From contig CAJTPM010000003.1 of NCBI GenBank assembly GCA_910578085.1, positions 1 to 64,000 on the forward strand: a DNA stretch of 64,000 nt. The letters are read 5' to 3'. The notes beneath the pieces were generated by a model. That model made no database searches and had not been told where the DNA came from. It was given only the letters and a program-made list of their open reading frames with translations. This DNA is from an uncultured Lachnospiraceae bacterium. Lineage in GTDB: Bacteria; Bacillota; Clostridia; Lachnospirales; Lachnospiraceae. The translations under genes were made by a program, and so were the position numbers. Shown one piece after another: positions 25,884-33,684 of the stretch; the first letter of the stretch is position 1, and each line of letters begins with the position of its first letter.

Positions 25884-26399
25884 ATGGTTTTAATGGTTGA
25901 TACAACAACAAAACATACCGGAAAAGCAATAGCAGAGGAATTGCTGCGCAGTGGTGAAACTGCAGCCGGGTTTGAGTTGATTGACACTACCAGGCTGCAT
26001 ATTTCACACTGCGCCGGATGCAATTACTGCTGGTTGAAAACGCCGGGAGTTTGTGTCATTCAGGATGATTATGAGCCGATTTTGAGAAAAATGAGTAAAG
26101 CTGACCAGGTTTGGCTTATTTCGGATACGCACTTCGGATTTGTTTCCTGGCAGACCAAAAACATTGTAGACAGGATTATGCCGCTTGTCACCATGTATCT
26201 GAAATTCAAGGATGGACAGATGCGCCATGTCATGCGCTATGACCATCAGCCGGATATTGGGATTATCTATACCGGAGACGGCGACCAGGATTACCTTGAA
26301 CGGTGGTGTCAGCGTACTGCGCTGAATTTGGGGAGCCGTTCCCTGGGAGTTTTTTCTGAAAGAAGCGGAAAGGAGGCGGTTTCATGCATGTTGTTATAA
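25884..26399 (+). CDS. flavodoxin-fold FMN protein with cysteine motif
   Basis: 171 residues. The family text is clear: TKHTGKAIAEELLRSGE (nucleotide phosphate loop region), HISHCAGCNYCWLKTPGVCVIQDDY with the CxxCxxCW motif of iron-sulfur flavoprotein or NADPH-dependent FMN reductase relatives, and KADQVWLISDTHFGFVSWQTKNIVDR. The first strand is shorter than usual, so the phosphate loop is partly degenerate. The last residues overlap the next gene by 16 bp. A TetR-controlled redox protein, perhaps for quinones or nitro-compounds. Confidence 0.8.
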   Translation: MVLMVDTTTKHTGKAIAEELLRSGETAAGFELIDTTRLHISHCAGCNYCWLKTPGVCVIQDDYEPILRKMSKADQVWLISDTHFGFVSWQTKNIVDRIMPLVTMYLKFKDGQMRHVMRYDHQPDIGIIYTGDGDQDYLERWCQRTALNLGSRSLGVFSERSGKEAVSCMLL

Positions 26400-27061
26400 T
26401 CAATGGAAGTCCGCGGGTGCAGAAATACAGCAACACGGAGAAAATCATTGCTGCCTTTGCAAAAGGACTGGCAGAAGGAGAAAGCACCTTTGAGACATAT
26501 GCAATTTCCAACCGGAAAACATGGAATATCATTCGGGATGCCTACATAAAAAACGATGAAATCCTCATTGCGCTGCCATTATATGTGGAATGCGTGCCCG
26601 GACTTCTTTTGGAATTTTTGGAAACTCTTCCCAAAAAGGATGAGCGTACAAGACTTTCCTTTCTTTTACAAAGCGGCTTTACAGAGGGATGCCAGCTTCG
26701 CTGCGGTGAGGCATTTCTGGAAAAATTGCCTGAATATCTGGGGGTTCGTTATGGCGGCTGTCTGGTAAAAGGAGGTAATTTCGGCATCCGGGTTTTGGAG
26801 GAAGAGAAACAGGAACAGGCCACAAAAGCGTATCGGGCGATGGGAAAACTGTTTGCAGCGGGAGACGGCTTTTCCTGTGAGGAAGCAAAAAAATTTACCG
26901 GTCCGGAATATTTCCCTCTTCCTGTGCGCCTGATGATAGGACTGCTGCAAAAAACCCTTGCCAGAAAGATGCTTCAGAAGGTGGCAGCATCGTGGGGGTG
27001 CAGTGTGCCGCTTGATGAAAAGGTATGGGAAACAGGCCGTAACGGAGAAAACAGAGCCTGA
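26384..27061 (+). CDS. NAD(P)H-dependent FMN reductase-like protein
   Basis: 225 residues. HVVIINGSPRVQKYSNTEKII is the FMN phosphate-binding loop, followed by EILIALPLYVECVPGLLLEFLE, a flavodoxin-fold hallmark. A C-terminal helical extension of about 70 residues is additional. It overlaps the preceding flavoprotein gene by 16 bp and completes the tetR operon. AAGGAGG lies upstream of the ATG. The two proteins may be partners. Confidence 0.8.
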   Translation: MHVVIINGSPRVQKYSNTEKIIAAFAKGLAEGESTFETYAISNRKTWNIIRDAYIKNDEILIALPLYVECVPGLLLEFLETLPKKDERTRLSFLLQSGFTEGCQLRCGEAFLEKLPEYLGVRYGGCLVKGGNFGIRVLEEEKQEQATKAYRAMGKLFAAGDGFSCEEAKKFTGPEYFPLPVRLMIGLLQKTLARKMLQKVAASWGCSVPLDEKVWETGRNGENRA

Positions 27062-27098
27062 GAGAAAAATTCCTGATGAACAGAATCACTGCGCGGCG

Positions 27099-27135
27099 GC
27101 CCGCCAGGGCTGTGGTATAGCGGGCTTGATTTTTA
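27099..27135 (+). terminator. terminator of the tetR operon
   Basis: GCCCGC (27099-27104) pairs with GCGGGC (27120-27125), followed by TTGATTTTTATGATTTT. The stem is short but GC only. It lies between the convergent FMN reductase and YerC genes and overlaps the 3' end of the latter. Confidence 0.5.
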
Positions 27136-27429
27136 TGATTTTCCATGTTTCATTCGCTCGAAGATAAGTTCATAGCCGTCGTTGCCGTAGTGCAGAGAGC
27201 GGTTCACTCTGCTGATGGTGGCAGTGGAAGCGCCGGTTTTTTCGGCAATTTCCAGGTACGTCTTTTTGTCCCGCAGCATGGTGGCAACGTCAAAGCGCTG
27301 GGAAAGCGATAATAGCTCGTTCACCGTACACAAATCTTCAAAGAAATTATAGCATTCTTCTTTGGATTCCAGATGCAGGATCGCTTCAAAGAGACTGTCA
27401 ACAGCATCGTTTTTCAGTTTATTATTCAT
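27133..27429 (-). CDS. yerC: YerC/YecD family TrpR-related protein
   Basis: 98 residues. MLRDKKTYLEIAEKTGASTATISRVNRSLHYGNDGY contains a TrpR-like helix-turn-helix, and the N-terminal LFEAILHLESKEECYNFFEDLCTVNEL is characteristic of YerC/YecD. Family members are thought to regulate amino-acid or nucleotide genes, but no target is shown here. It is convergent with the flavoprotein operon and appears monocistronic. Confidence 0.92.
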   Translation of the reverse strand: MNNKLKNDAVDSLFEAILHLESKEECYNFFEDLCTVNELLSLSQRFDVATMLRDKKTYLEIAEKTGASTATISRVNRSLHYGNDGYELIFERMKHGKS

Positions 27430-27588
27430 CGGTCAACCACACTTTCGCACAATAAAATTTTAAAGTTCTAAATCAATTCTATTTTAGCATACGGGCGGCC
27501 TTTTCGTAAAGAGTAAATTTTTTTATAATTCTAAGGGAAATATCTTGTCATCTAGTAATGAAAACTATATAATGTTAGTAAGCAGTGC

Positions 27589-27699
27589 GAAAAAATGCAG
27601 ATTCTGTTTTTCGTCATGCTTGCATGTAAGAAAAACAGAATCTGCATTTTTTCATAGGGCGCACGCCCGTTAATGAGGAAAATCGAAGATTTTCCGAAT
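27589..27699 (+). repeat. composite three-hairpin element, copy 1
   Basis: Order on the plus strand: a perfect 24-bp stem (27589-27612 with 27630-27653) whose loop contains CATGCTTGCATG; then AGGGCGCACGCCCGT (27656-27670); then GGAAAATC-GAA-GATTTTCC followed by GAAT (27677-27699). The same ordered parts occur at 33426-33511 on the minus strand. A gene start follows 54 bases later in the same orientation. Confidence 0.85.
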
Positions 27700-27753
27700 A
27701 AGCACTGCGGACAGTGCGAAAGCGGGTGCTTCGGCGGCGGGAGGAATCGATAA

Positions 27754-28410
27754 ATGACGATAGATATGCATGATTTGCTGAACAGTATTGTGAAAAGTCT
27801 GGACAGGACGGAATATGTCAGGCCGGAGGATGTGCCGGATATTGAGCTGTATATGGATCAGGTGACCACCTTTATGGAACAGCGCCTGAAACCGGCCACC
27901 AGAAATCCCGAGGATGATAAGATCATGACGAAAACCATGATCAATAATTATGTGAAAAATCATCTGATGCCGCCACCGGATAAGAAAAAATATTCGAAGG
28001 AACATATGCTGTTGCTTATCTTTATTTACTATTTTAAGGGGTTTATGTCCATCGGCGATATCCAGACGCTGATGGAGCCGCTGACAAAACAGTATTTCGG
28101 AGAGGACAGAGATTTTAAACTGGAGGATATTTACAGAGAAGTATTCAGTATGGAGAAGGAAGAGATCGACAGTCTGAAAAAGGATGTGATCAGAAAGTTC
28201 CGGAAAGCGGAGGGGACATTTGAGGAAGCGCCGGAAAAAGGGCAGGAATTTCTCAAAATGTTCTCCTTTATCTGCCTGTTGTGTTTTGATGTCTATTTAA
28301 AAAAGATGATGATAGAAAAAATGATAGACAGTATTTCGGAACTGAAAAACCCGGAAGAGATGGAAAAAGCGGAGAAAGAGAAGAGAAGATCCAGAAAAGG
28401 TGAGGAATAA
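27754..28410 (+). CDS. DUF1836 domain protein
   Basis: 218 residues. DMHDLLNSIVKSL..., PEDVPDIELYMDQVTTFME and the helix-turn-helix-like block MTKTMINNYVKNHLMPPP-DKKKYSKEHMLLLIFIYYFKGFMSI match DUF1836, a MerR-like DNA-binding fold found in Firmicutes. The C-terminal 30 residues are Lys/Glu rich. Function unknown; probably a regulator. GGAGG precedes the ATG, and a composite hairpin element lies in its leader. Confidence 0.85.
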   Translation: MTIDMHDLLNSIVKSLDRTEYVRPEDVPDIELYMDQVTTFMEQRLKPATRNPEDDKIMTKTMINNYVKNHLMPPPDKKKYSKEHMLLLIFIYYFKGFMSIGDIQTLMEPLTKQYFGEDRDFKLEDIYREVFSMEKEEIDSLKKDVIRKFRKAEGTFEEAPEKGQEFLKMFSFICLLCFDVYLKKMMIEKMIDSISELKNPEEMEKAEKEKRRSRKGEE

Positions 28411-28553
28411 ATTAGGATAGTCTGAATGGTTATTTTTTTATTACTGTTACAATTTGCATTTTTTGAGGAATATACCATGTAGCAACAGGGGGGTGAATGG
28501 TGTATGAGAAAAGTTTTATTTGCAGAAAATGAGGGTAGAGATAACAGTAGTAA

Positions 28554-29342
28554 ATGAAAACAATATTAGTGGATAATGAACCACTAATGCAGCAAAAGCT
28601 GGAAACTGTAATGAAAGACATCAGGGAGGTAGATGTTGTAGGGAGTTTTGGAAATTCAGAAAAAGCACTGGAATATGCAGAGGAAAATACGGTAGAATTT
28701 GCACTTTTGGATACGGAGATGCCGGAAATGGACGGATTAGATCTGGGGAGGAAACTGAAAGAGATCTATCCCGGCATTGTCCTGATCTATATAACAGAAA
28801 ATAGTGACAGACTTGAAGATATTATGAAAATGAAAGCAGATTACTGCATTATGAAGCCCTGCGGCAGGGAGGATATCAGAGAAGCCGCAGAGCGGGCCAA
28901 GCTTCTGGCGAAACGCCAGAAAAAGCAGCTGACAGCGCACATGTTCGGAAGATTTAACGTATTTATCGATGGAGAGCTTCTTTATTTCCGCAACGCAAAA
29001 TCAAAAGAACTGTTAGCTTTATGTATGGACAGATGCGGCGGCAGCGTATCCATGGAAGAAGTGATCGATAAGCTTTGGCCGGAAAGAGTTTATGATGAAA
29101 AAGTGAAAAGATTGTATCGAAAAGCAGTTATGAATTTGCAGGGGACGTTAAAGGAAAAGGGAATCACTGAATTTTTTCAGAAGAAAAGGGGAAGCTGTTA
29201 TATTACAAAAGAGAATGTAGAGTGCGATTATTACACATATCTGATGGAACCTGAAAAGAACAGCAGGCTGTTTCAGGGAGAATATTTGTTTGACTATAGC
29301 TGGGGTGAGGAAACGCTGGCGCTTTTGATGAATGAATATTAG
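28554..29342 (+). CDS. response regulator with SARP-like winged-helix output
   Basis: 262 residues. The receiver domain (1-118) has acidic residues DNE near the start, phospho-acceptor Asp in LLDTEMPEMDG (about 52) and conserved Lys in CIMKPCG. The output (about 128-260) reads FGRFNVFIDGELLYFRNAKSKELLALCMDRCGGSVSMEEVIDKLWPE, the SARP/BTAD-type winged helix with trans-activation helix. No histidine kinase lies beside it. The ATG has only a weak ribosome binding site. It may control the DUF3810 and Mbeg1-like genes that follow on the same strand. Confidence 0.85.
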   Translation: MKTILVDNEPLMQQKLETVMKDIREVDVVGSFGNSEKALEYAEENTVEFALLDTEMPEMDGLDLGRKLKEIYPGIVLIYITENSDRLEDIMKMKADYCIMKPCGREDIREAAERAKLLAKRQKKQLTAHMFGRFNVFIDGELLYFRNAKSKELLALCMDRCGGSVSMEEVIDKLWPERVYDEKVKRLYRKAVMNLQGTLKEKGITEFFQKKRGSCYITKENVECDYYTYLMEPEKNSRLFQGEYLFDYSWGEETLALLMNEY

Positions 29343-29374
29343 GCGGTCTGAGGAGCTGTGTCATGGCGGTGTAA

Positions 29375-30547
29375 ATGAAGAGAAGGAACTGGTTTCTGCT
29401 TGGAATTTATGGATTGGTGGTTATTGTAAATGTACTGTCGTGGTACATGCCGTGCTTTGGCGACAGGATGCGTCAAAGTGTATTTCAGGTAACGCAATAT
29501 GTGCAGGGGTATATAAGTAGTATCGTTACCTTTTCTCTGGGGGAGTTCTTATTACTGTTTGCAGTAATTTTGCTGACAGGTGCTTTTGTGTTACTTCTGA
29601 CAGGTTTGTGTAAAAAGACAGCGGCTATATTCAAAAAAGGCCGCGGGAAAATCTGTGGGGACATAACGGAAAACAGCAAAAGGTCAGGATTTGAGATATT
29701 TTGCAGACGGTATTTTTACAGTCTGTCCTGGATCATCGGCGTGGTATCTGTCGTTATGTCAGTCAATTGCTTTGTTCTGTATCATTGCAGCAGCTTTCAG
29801 GATAATTACATGCCCACAGTCAAACGGGACTATACGGTGGGAGAGCTGGCAATTCTAAGAGATTATGTGGTCAGGCAGTGCAATGAGCTGGCACAGGAAC
29901 TTAAACGGGATGAAGACGGTTATCTTGTCTATGAAGGAGATCTTAACCGGCGCGGGATCCTGGAGATGAAAAGGATGGGAGAGACGTATCCGCTGTTTGG
30001 GGGATATTATCCCATGCCGAAAAAATTCACTTTTTCCGGATTTTTCAGTCAGCAGTACATGCTGGGGTACTATTTTCCCTTTACGATGGAAGCTAATTAT
30101 AACGATGTGATGTATATTGCCAATGTGCCTGTAACGATCTGTCATGAACTTTCTCATGTAAAAGGCTTTATCTATGAGGATGATGCAAATTTTATCGGCT
30201 ATCTTGCCTGCACTTCATCTGAGGATCCTTTTTTCAGGTACAGCGGTTATCTGAGCGTTCTGGATTATCTGAACAGAGATCTGTACGAAAGTCTGGACAG
30301 GTCCTTTGAAACTTATCAGACCTATGAACAATGCAGCGCACTGGTGGAACGGGATAATGTTTTCCTGACAAAGGAAGCCTGGGCGGCTGTGGAAAGCAGA
30401 GCTGTGCTTGATACGGAGACAGTGCGGCAGGCGTCCCATACGTTTCTTCAGACAAACTTGCAGATAAACGGCATAGAGGAGGGAACCGCCAGTTACGGGA
30501 AAGTGGTGGAGCAGCTGCTTACGTATTATGACGGTGTATTGTATTGA
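29375..30547 (+). CDS. DUF3810 membrane zinc-metalloprotease-like protein
   Basis: 390 residues. Three hydrophobic segments at the N-terminus (residues about 5-25, 50-75, 115-140) are followed by an extracytoplasmic or membrane-proximal domain with TICHELSHVKGFIYEDDANFIGYLAC: an HExxH zinc motif with a downstream Glu/Asp typical of gluzincins. Matches DUF3810. Probable membrane peptidase of unknown substrate. It lies 32 bases after the response regulator gene and 28 bases before the Mbeg1-like gene, so the three are probably co-transcribed. Confidence 0.85.
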   Translation: MKRRNWFLLGIYGLVVIVNVLSWYMPCFGDRMRQSVFQVTQYVQGYISSIVTFSLGEFLLLFAVILLTGAFVLLLTGLCKKTAAIFKKGRGKICGDITENSKRSGFEIFCRRYFYSLSWIIGVVSVVMSVNCFVLYHCSSFQDNYMPTVKRDYTVGELAILRDYVVRQCNELAQELKRDEDGYLVYEGDLNRRGILEMKRMGETYPLFGGYYPMPKKFTFSGFFSQQYMLGYYFPFTMEANYNDVMYIANVPVTICHELSHVKGFIYEDDANFIGYLACTSSEDPFFRYSGYLSVLDYLNRDLYESLDRSFETYQTYEQCSALVERDNVFLTKEAWAAVESRAVLDTETVRQASHTFLQTNLQINGIEEGTASYGKVVEQLLTYYDGVLY

Positions 30548-30575
30548 AAAAGACAGTGGAGGAGCTTGACGGTAA

Positions 30576-31763
30576 ATGAGCAATATGGTGGATTATGTAA
30601 ACCGATTTCAACATACATTTGCAGAGCGGGAGTTCAATGATGTGGACTCTCTTGTGTTATGTCAACTTAGCTATCTGAAAATGAAAAACCTGATTCCCGG
30701 ACTGGAAGACGGACAGGAATTTATTCCGTTTCGAGATGTTCTGCGAAAGGAACATGAAGAACAGGTTTTTGCGGACGAAAGATACAGAGAGGATAACAGA
30801 AAGCTGACGGAGGCGGTTTTAAACAGCAGACGTTTTCAGGATCTTCGTGTGAACTATTATATTGATATTCTGGATAAGGAGATGGAAATACAGTTTTCTG
30901 CGGTAACTTATCTGTTAGGAGAAAATGAGAGGAAAGAACAGCTTTATTATATTGCTTACCGGGGAACCGATGAAAATATGGTGGGCTGGAAAGAGGATCT
31001 GACGTTAGCTTTCTCGGAGCCTGTGGTGGGCCAGCTCTACGCGGCGAGATATATGAGAAAGGCGGCTGTGCATCTGCCGGACAGTTTTTATATGGGTGGA
31101 CATTCCAAGGGGGGAAATCTGGCTGTTTTTGCCGCAATGAGCAGTTCCGTGGCCCTGCAGGAGAGAATATTGTCAGTCTACAGTCATGATGGACCGGGCT
31201 TCAAGCCTCAGGTGATGGAGCGGTATGAGTATGGAAGGATCGCGGATAAAGTAAAGAAGATTCTGCCCGGTTCGTCCATGGTGGGAATGCTTTTGGAGCG
31301 CGGAAGCGCCTATCATGTGGTGGAGAGCAGTTCCTACGGCCTGATGCAGCACAATCCCTATACCTGGGTGACAGATCCGGAGGCGGGATGCTTTGTGCCT
31401 ATGGAAGAGCTCAAAAACAGTGTAAAACTGATGGACAGCGCGGTGACAGACTGGATCTTAAGTCTGGACGACGAGCAGGTGAGCCGGTTTTCGGATGTTC
31501 TGTTCCGGGTGCTGGCGGCGTCCGAGACCGATAATCTGATCGATTTCCGGGCGGATTGGAAAAAGAGCCTGTCCGGGATTTTGCAGGAACTCAAAGAGGT
31601 GGATGATGCCACGAAAGAGGAGATGGAGGAAATACTGAGAGGGCTGTTCGAGATCACGGGGCAGATGACAAAGAAAGAGATACAGAGCAGGATCCAGGAG
31701 GGACTTCAGAGCGTGCAGGAAAAATTTTTGCGAAAAAAACTGGAAAAAAAGCAAGAAAAATGA
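30576..31763 (+). CDS. Mbeg1-like alpha/beta hydrolase (DUF2974)
   Basis: 395 residues. LPDSFYMGGHSKGGNLAVFAAM contains the nucleophile elbow G-x-S-x-G with Ser in GHSKGG, and YYIAYRGTDENMVGWKEDL is the class 3 lipase-like oxyanion region. SHDGPGF would supply the acidic residue. These features define the DUF2974/Mbeg1-like group, intracellular lipase-like proteins with unproven substrate. GGAGGAG lies 12 bases before the ATG. The C-terminal 70 residues are a Lys/Glu helical tail. Confidence 0.85.
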   Translation: MSNMVDYVNRFQHTFAEREFNDVDSLVLCQLSYLKMKNLIPGLEDGQEFIPFRDVLRKEHEEQVFADERYREDNRKLTEAVLNSRRFQDLRVNYYIDILDKEMEIQFSAVTYLLGENERKEQLYYIAYRGTDENMVGWKEDLTLAFSEPVVGQLYAARYMRKAAVHLPDSFYMGGHSKGGNLAVFAAMSSSVALQERILSVYSHDGPGFKPQVMERYEYGRIADKVKKILPGSSMVGMLLERGSAYHVVESSSYGLMQHNPYTWVTDPEAGCFVPMEELKNSVKLMDSAVTDWILSLDDEQVSRFSDVLFRVLAASETDNLIDFRADWKKSLSGILQELKEVDDATKEEMEEILRGLFEITGQMTKKEIQSRIQEGLQSVQEKFLRKKLEKKQEK

Positions 31764-31772
31764 AATTGAGTA

Positions 31773-31801
31773 TTGACATTTGACCAATAAGTATGTAAAA
31801 T
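31773..31801 (+). promoter_or_regulatory. promoter of tRNA-Leu
   Basis: TTGACA (31773-31778), 17 bases, TAAAAT (31796-31801), starting 17 bases before the mature tRNA end. This is a strong, almost consensus promoter as expected for a stable RNA. Confidence 0.75.
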
Positions 31802-31817
31802 AACATTTGTTCGGTTC

Positions 31818-31901
31818 GCAGAAGTGGCGGAATTGGCAGACGCGCAGGCTTCAGGTGCCTGTTGTAGCAATACAGTGAGGGTTCAAGTCCCTTCTTCTGC
31901 A
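31818..31901 (+). tRNA. tRNA-Leu (anticodon CAG)
   Basis: Acceptor GCAGAAG (31818-31824) pairs with CTTCTGC (31894-31900), discriminator A at 31901, CCA not encoded. Anticodon stem CAGGC/GCCTG encloses TTCAGGT, giving anticodon CAG for leucine codon CUG. A long class II variable arm (TTGTAGCAATACAG) and T-loop TTCAAGT are present. The last 15 bases are duplicated 60 bases downstream. Confidence 0.95.
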
Positions 31902-31961
31902 GTAGAATATAGAACGTGTGAACAAGGGACTTGTACCTGTTCAATTGTCCCTTCTTCTGCA
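31887..31961 (+). repeat. duplicated 3' end of tRNA-Leu (att-like)
   Basis: GTCCCTTCTTCTGCA occurs at 31887-31901 (end of the tRNA) and again at 31947-31961. The preceding GTTCAA is also shared, with two extra T in the second copy. Duplication of a tRNA 3' end is the usual mark left by a tyrosine-integrase element; only 45 bases lie between the copies, so any element is gone. Confidence 0.6.
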
Positions 31962-31963
31962 CA

Positions 31964-31997
31964 AAAAAAAGAATCCTGTTCGTTGGATTCTTTTTTT
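31964..31997. terminator. bidirectional terminator after tRNA-Leu
   Basis: A-run plus GAATCC (ending 31976), loop TGTTCGTT, GGATTC and seven T (31985-31997). It serves the tRNA on the plus strand and, reading the other way, could end the DUF4317 transcript. The motif TTTTTTTATGCGCAGG begins in its T tail. Confidence 0.85.
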
Positions 31998-32105
31998 ATG
32001 CGCAGGGGCACGTAAGGAAATTAGCAGTTTCGCTGCATGCACCCCGCGCGGCGAGCAGAGAAAGTTTCCTCTGCTCGATTGCGCAGGCAGAACCGTTTGG
32101 AAAAG

Positions 32106-33392
32106 CTAAATTTCCGCAGTGACGCCATTTAAGTTGATCTGTTCATCTTCTTCCACCGGGATGATCAGGCATTTCTGGCCGTCGATGATCTCTGATTTAA
32201 TGTAGGGCGCTTTTTCCGGGCTTACCCGCAGGATGACGTCACAGGCGGTCTGACCGGAAAGATCCGTGGTGACCTCGTCAGGAAAGTTCTCTGACACTGC
32301 ATTTTCATCGGAGGTCAGAAAAGCTTTTTCAGCCAGTTCTTTCTGCAGTGACTGTACCTGCAGTCTGAGGTTCGCTTCCTCCTTTTTCCGGGCATTTTTT
32401 TCCAGCGCTTTTTCATCGATGAGATTGGTAAGGACAGGCGGCTCGGCTTCAAACTCCCTGGTAATGCCCTCTTTGATCTGTCTTGCGGCGTCTCCCTGTA
32501 TCTCGTGTTCCGTGAGAACTTCATCCACAAGTTCCTTTGTCAGAAGTACGGGTTCTGCCTCTTCGTACGCCTCTTCTCCGTCGGTGCAGATCATATCCTG
32601 AAAGCTTTCCTGCAGCTGTAAAAGAACCTCTTCACTGTCCGCCTCCTGTGTGACAAAGGCCTGCTTTACAATGGAGGAAAAGACCTGCTGCTGTTCTGCG
32701 GCGGTGCGTTTGGTACCGCAGCCGAGCACATTTTCCACAAATTCCGGGCGGGAATCCCTGGCATCCTTTATGTAATAGATGAGAGAGTGGATATCGCTGC
32801 TTCTGTCCGAGAAAGCCGGGAAAATGAAGCCGGTGTCAGGAGCGCCCACCACCCAGTCGCGGATCCGGGCGCCGATGCGGTTTTCTTCCTCTCTGTAGCC
32901 AAGCCCCGGTTTGGAGAGTGTGACGGGGCAGATGGCGCAGAGCATGTAATCATAAACTTCCTCGGACTCGTCTAACTTTAAGCCGTCGTTTGTTTTCGTG
33001 ATAATATCATAGGCGTCTTTAAATAAGAGGATCAGATAATTTCCCGCACAGTCATAGTGTTCGATGATAAGATCGTAGAAGCGGTCAAGCAGGTCCTCGT
33101 TTTTCAGGGCGCTTTCCTTTATGCCCATGAAAAACTGCTGCCTGCCGCCGGGTTCCTCCTCCTCAGTGGGAAATTCCAGCTGTAAAAGGTTGTTGCCCAC
33201 CGTGCCGGAGAGACATTTTCTGGCCAGATCAAGATATTTGTAAAATTCCTCGTCATCCAGATTCAGAAAAGTTTCTGAAAGAGTCAGTACTTTGTTTTTA
33301 TTGCCGTCCACATAACAGCCGCACAGTTTTGTGATGGAGCAGTCTGTTTTGTTCAGACGTTTCTTCAGTTCAAGAGTGTCTTTTTTTGTCAT
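32106..33392 (-). CDS. DUF4317 domain protein
   Basis: 428 residues. MTKKDTLELKKRLNK..., ITKLCGCYVDGNKNKV and LGYREEENRIGARIRDWVVGAPDTGFIFPAFSDRSSD are characteristic of DUF4317, a family restricted mainly to Clostridia with no known function. The protein is soluble; a coiled coil of about 35 residues lies near 330-365. It stands alone on the minus strand, with a composite hairpin element 33 bases upstream of its ATG. Confidence 0.88.
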   Translation of the reverse strand: MTKKDTLELKKRLNKTDCSITKLCGCYVDGNKNKVLTLSETFLNLDDEEFYKYLDLARKCLSGTVGNNLLQLEFPTEEEEPGGRQQFFMGIKESALKNEDLLDRFYDLIIEHYDCAGNYLILLFKDAYDIITKTNDGLKLDESEEVYDYMLCAICPVTLSKPGLGYREEENRIGARIRDWVVGAPDTGFIFPAFSDRSSDIHSLIYYIKDARDSRPEFVENVLGCGTKRTAAEQQQVFSSIVKQAFVTQEADSEEVLLQLQESFQDMICTDGEEAYEEAEPVLLTKELVDEVLTEHEIQGDAARQIKEGITREFEAEPPVLTNLIDEKALEKNARKKEEANLRLQVQSLQKELAEKAFLTSDENAVSENFPDEVTTDLSGQTACDVILRVSPEKAPYIKSEIIDGQKCLIIPVEEDEQINLNGVTAEI

Positions 33393-33425
33393 GATGTTTT
33401 TCCTTTCTCAGGGGATGCAGTGAAA

Positions 33426-33511
33426 ATTCGGAAAATCGGAGATTTTCCGAATCACGGGCTTCGCCCTGTCGGACAGACAGATCGCAAATTTTCTTACATG
33501 CAAGCATGACG
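33426..33511 (-). repeat. composite three-hairpin element, copy 2
   Basis: Read on the minus strand: the 21-base core around CATGCTTGCATG (33491-33511); 23 bases; AGGGCGAAGCCCGT (33454-33467); then GGAAAATC and GATTTTCCGAAT with a three-base loop (33426-33452). Outer arms around the core, GGACGGGCAGA and TCTGTCTGTCC, pair by 11 bp. Spacing between core and second hairpin equals copy 1 (23 bases). Confidence 0.85.
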
Positions 33512-33544
33512 CAAATTTCCGGTCTGCCCGTCCGGCGCTGTTTA

Positions 33545-33573
33545 TTGCCTGTCTGAATATTTTAACATATATT
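33545..33573 (+). promoter_or_regulatory. candidate promoter of the DUF3048 gene
   Basis: TTGCCT (33545-33550), 17 bases, TATATT (33568-33573), 112 bases before the start codon. Plausible but not strong. Confidence 0.45.
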
Positions 33574-33684
33574 TTGGAAAAAAAGTAATAGATTATCGGG
33601 GAAAAAAGTAGTAAGATAAAAAATGACACAAAGGAAGGTACATAAAAGTAAAAAAGACAGTGAGAAAGAAAAGGAGACAGAAAT

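Noticed and set aside
31902..31961. T-box-like or second tRNA downstream of tRNA-Leu
   Set aside because: The only tRNA-like part is the 15-base 3' end copy; there is no acceptor 5' half, no anticodon arm and no T-box sequence.
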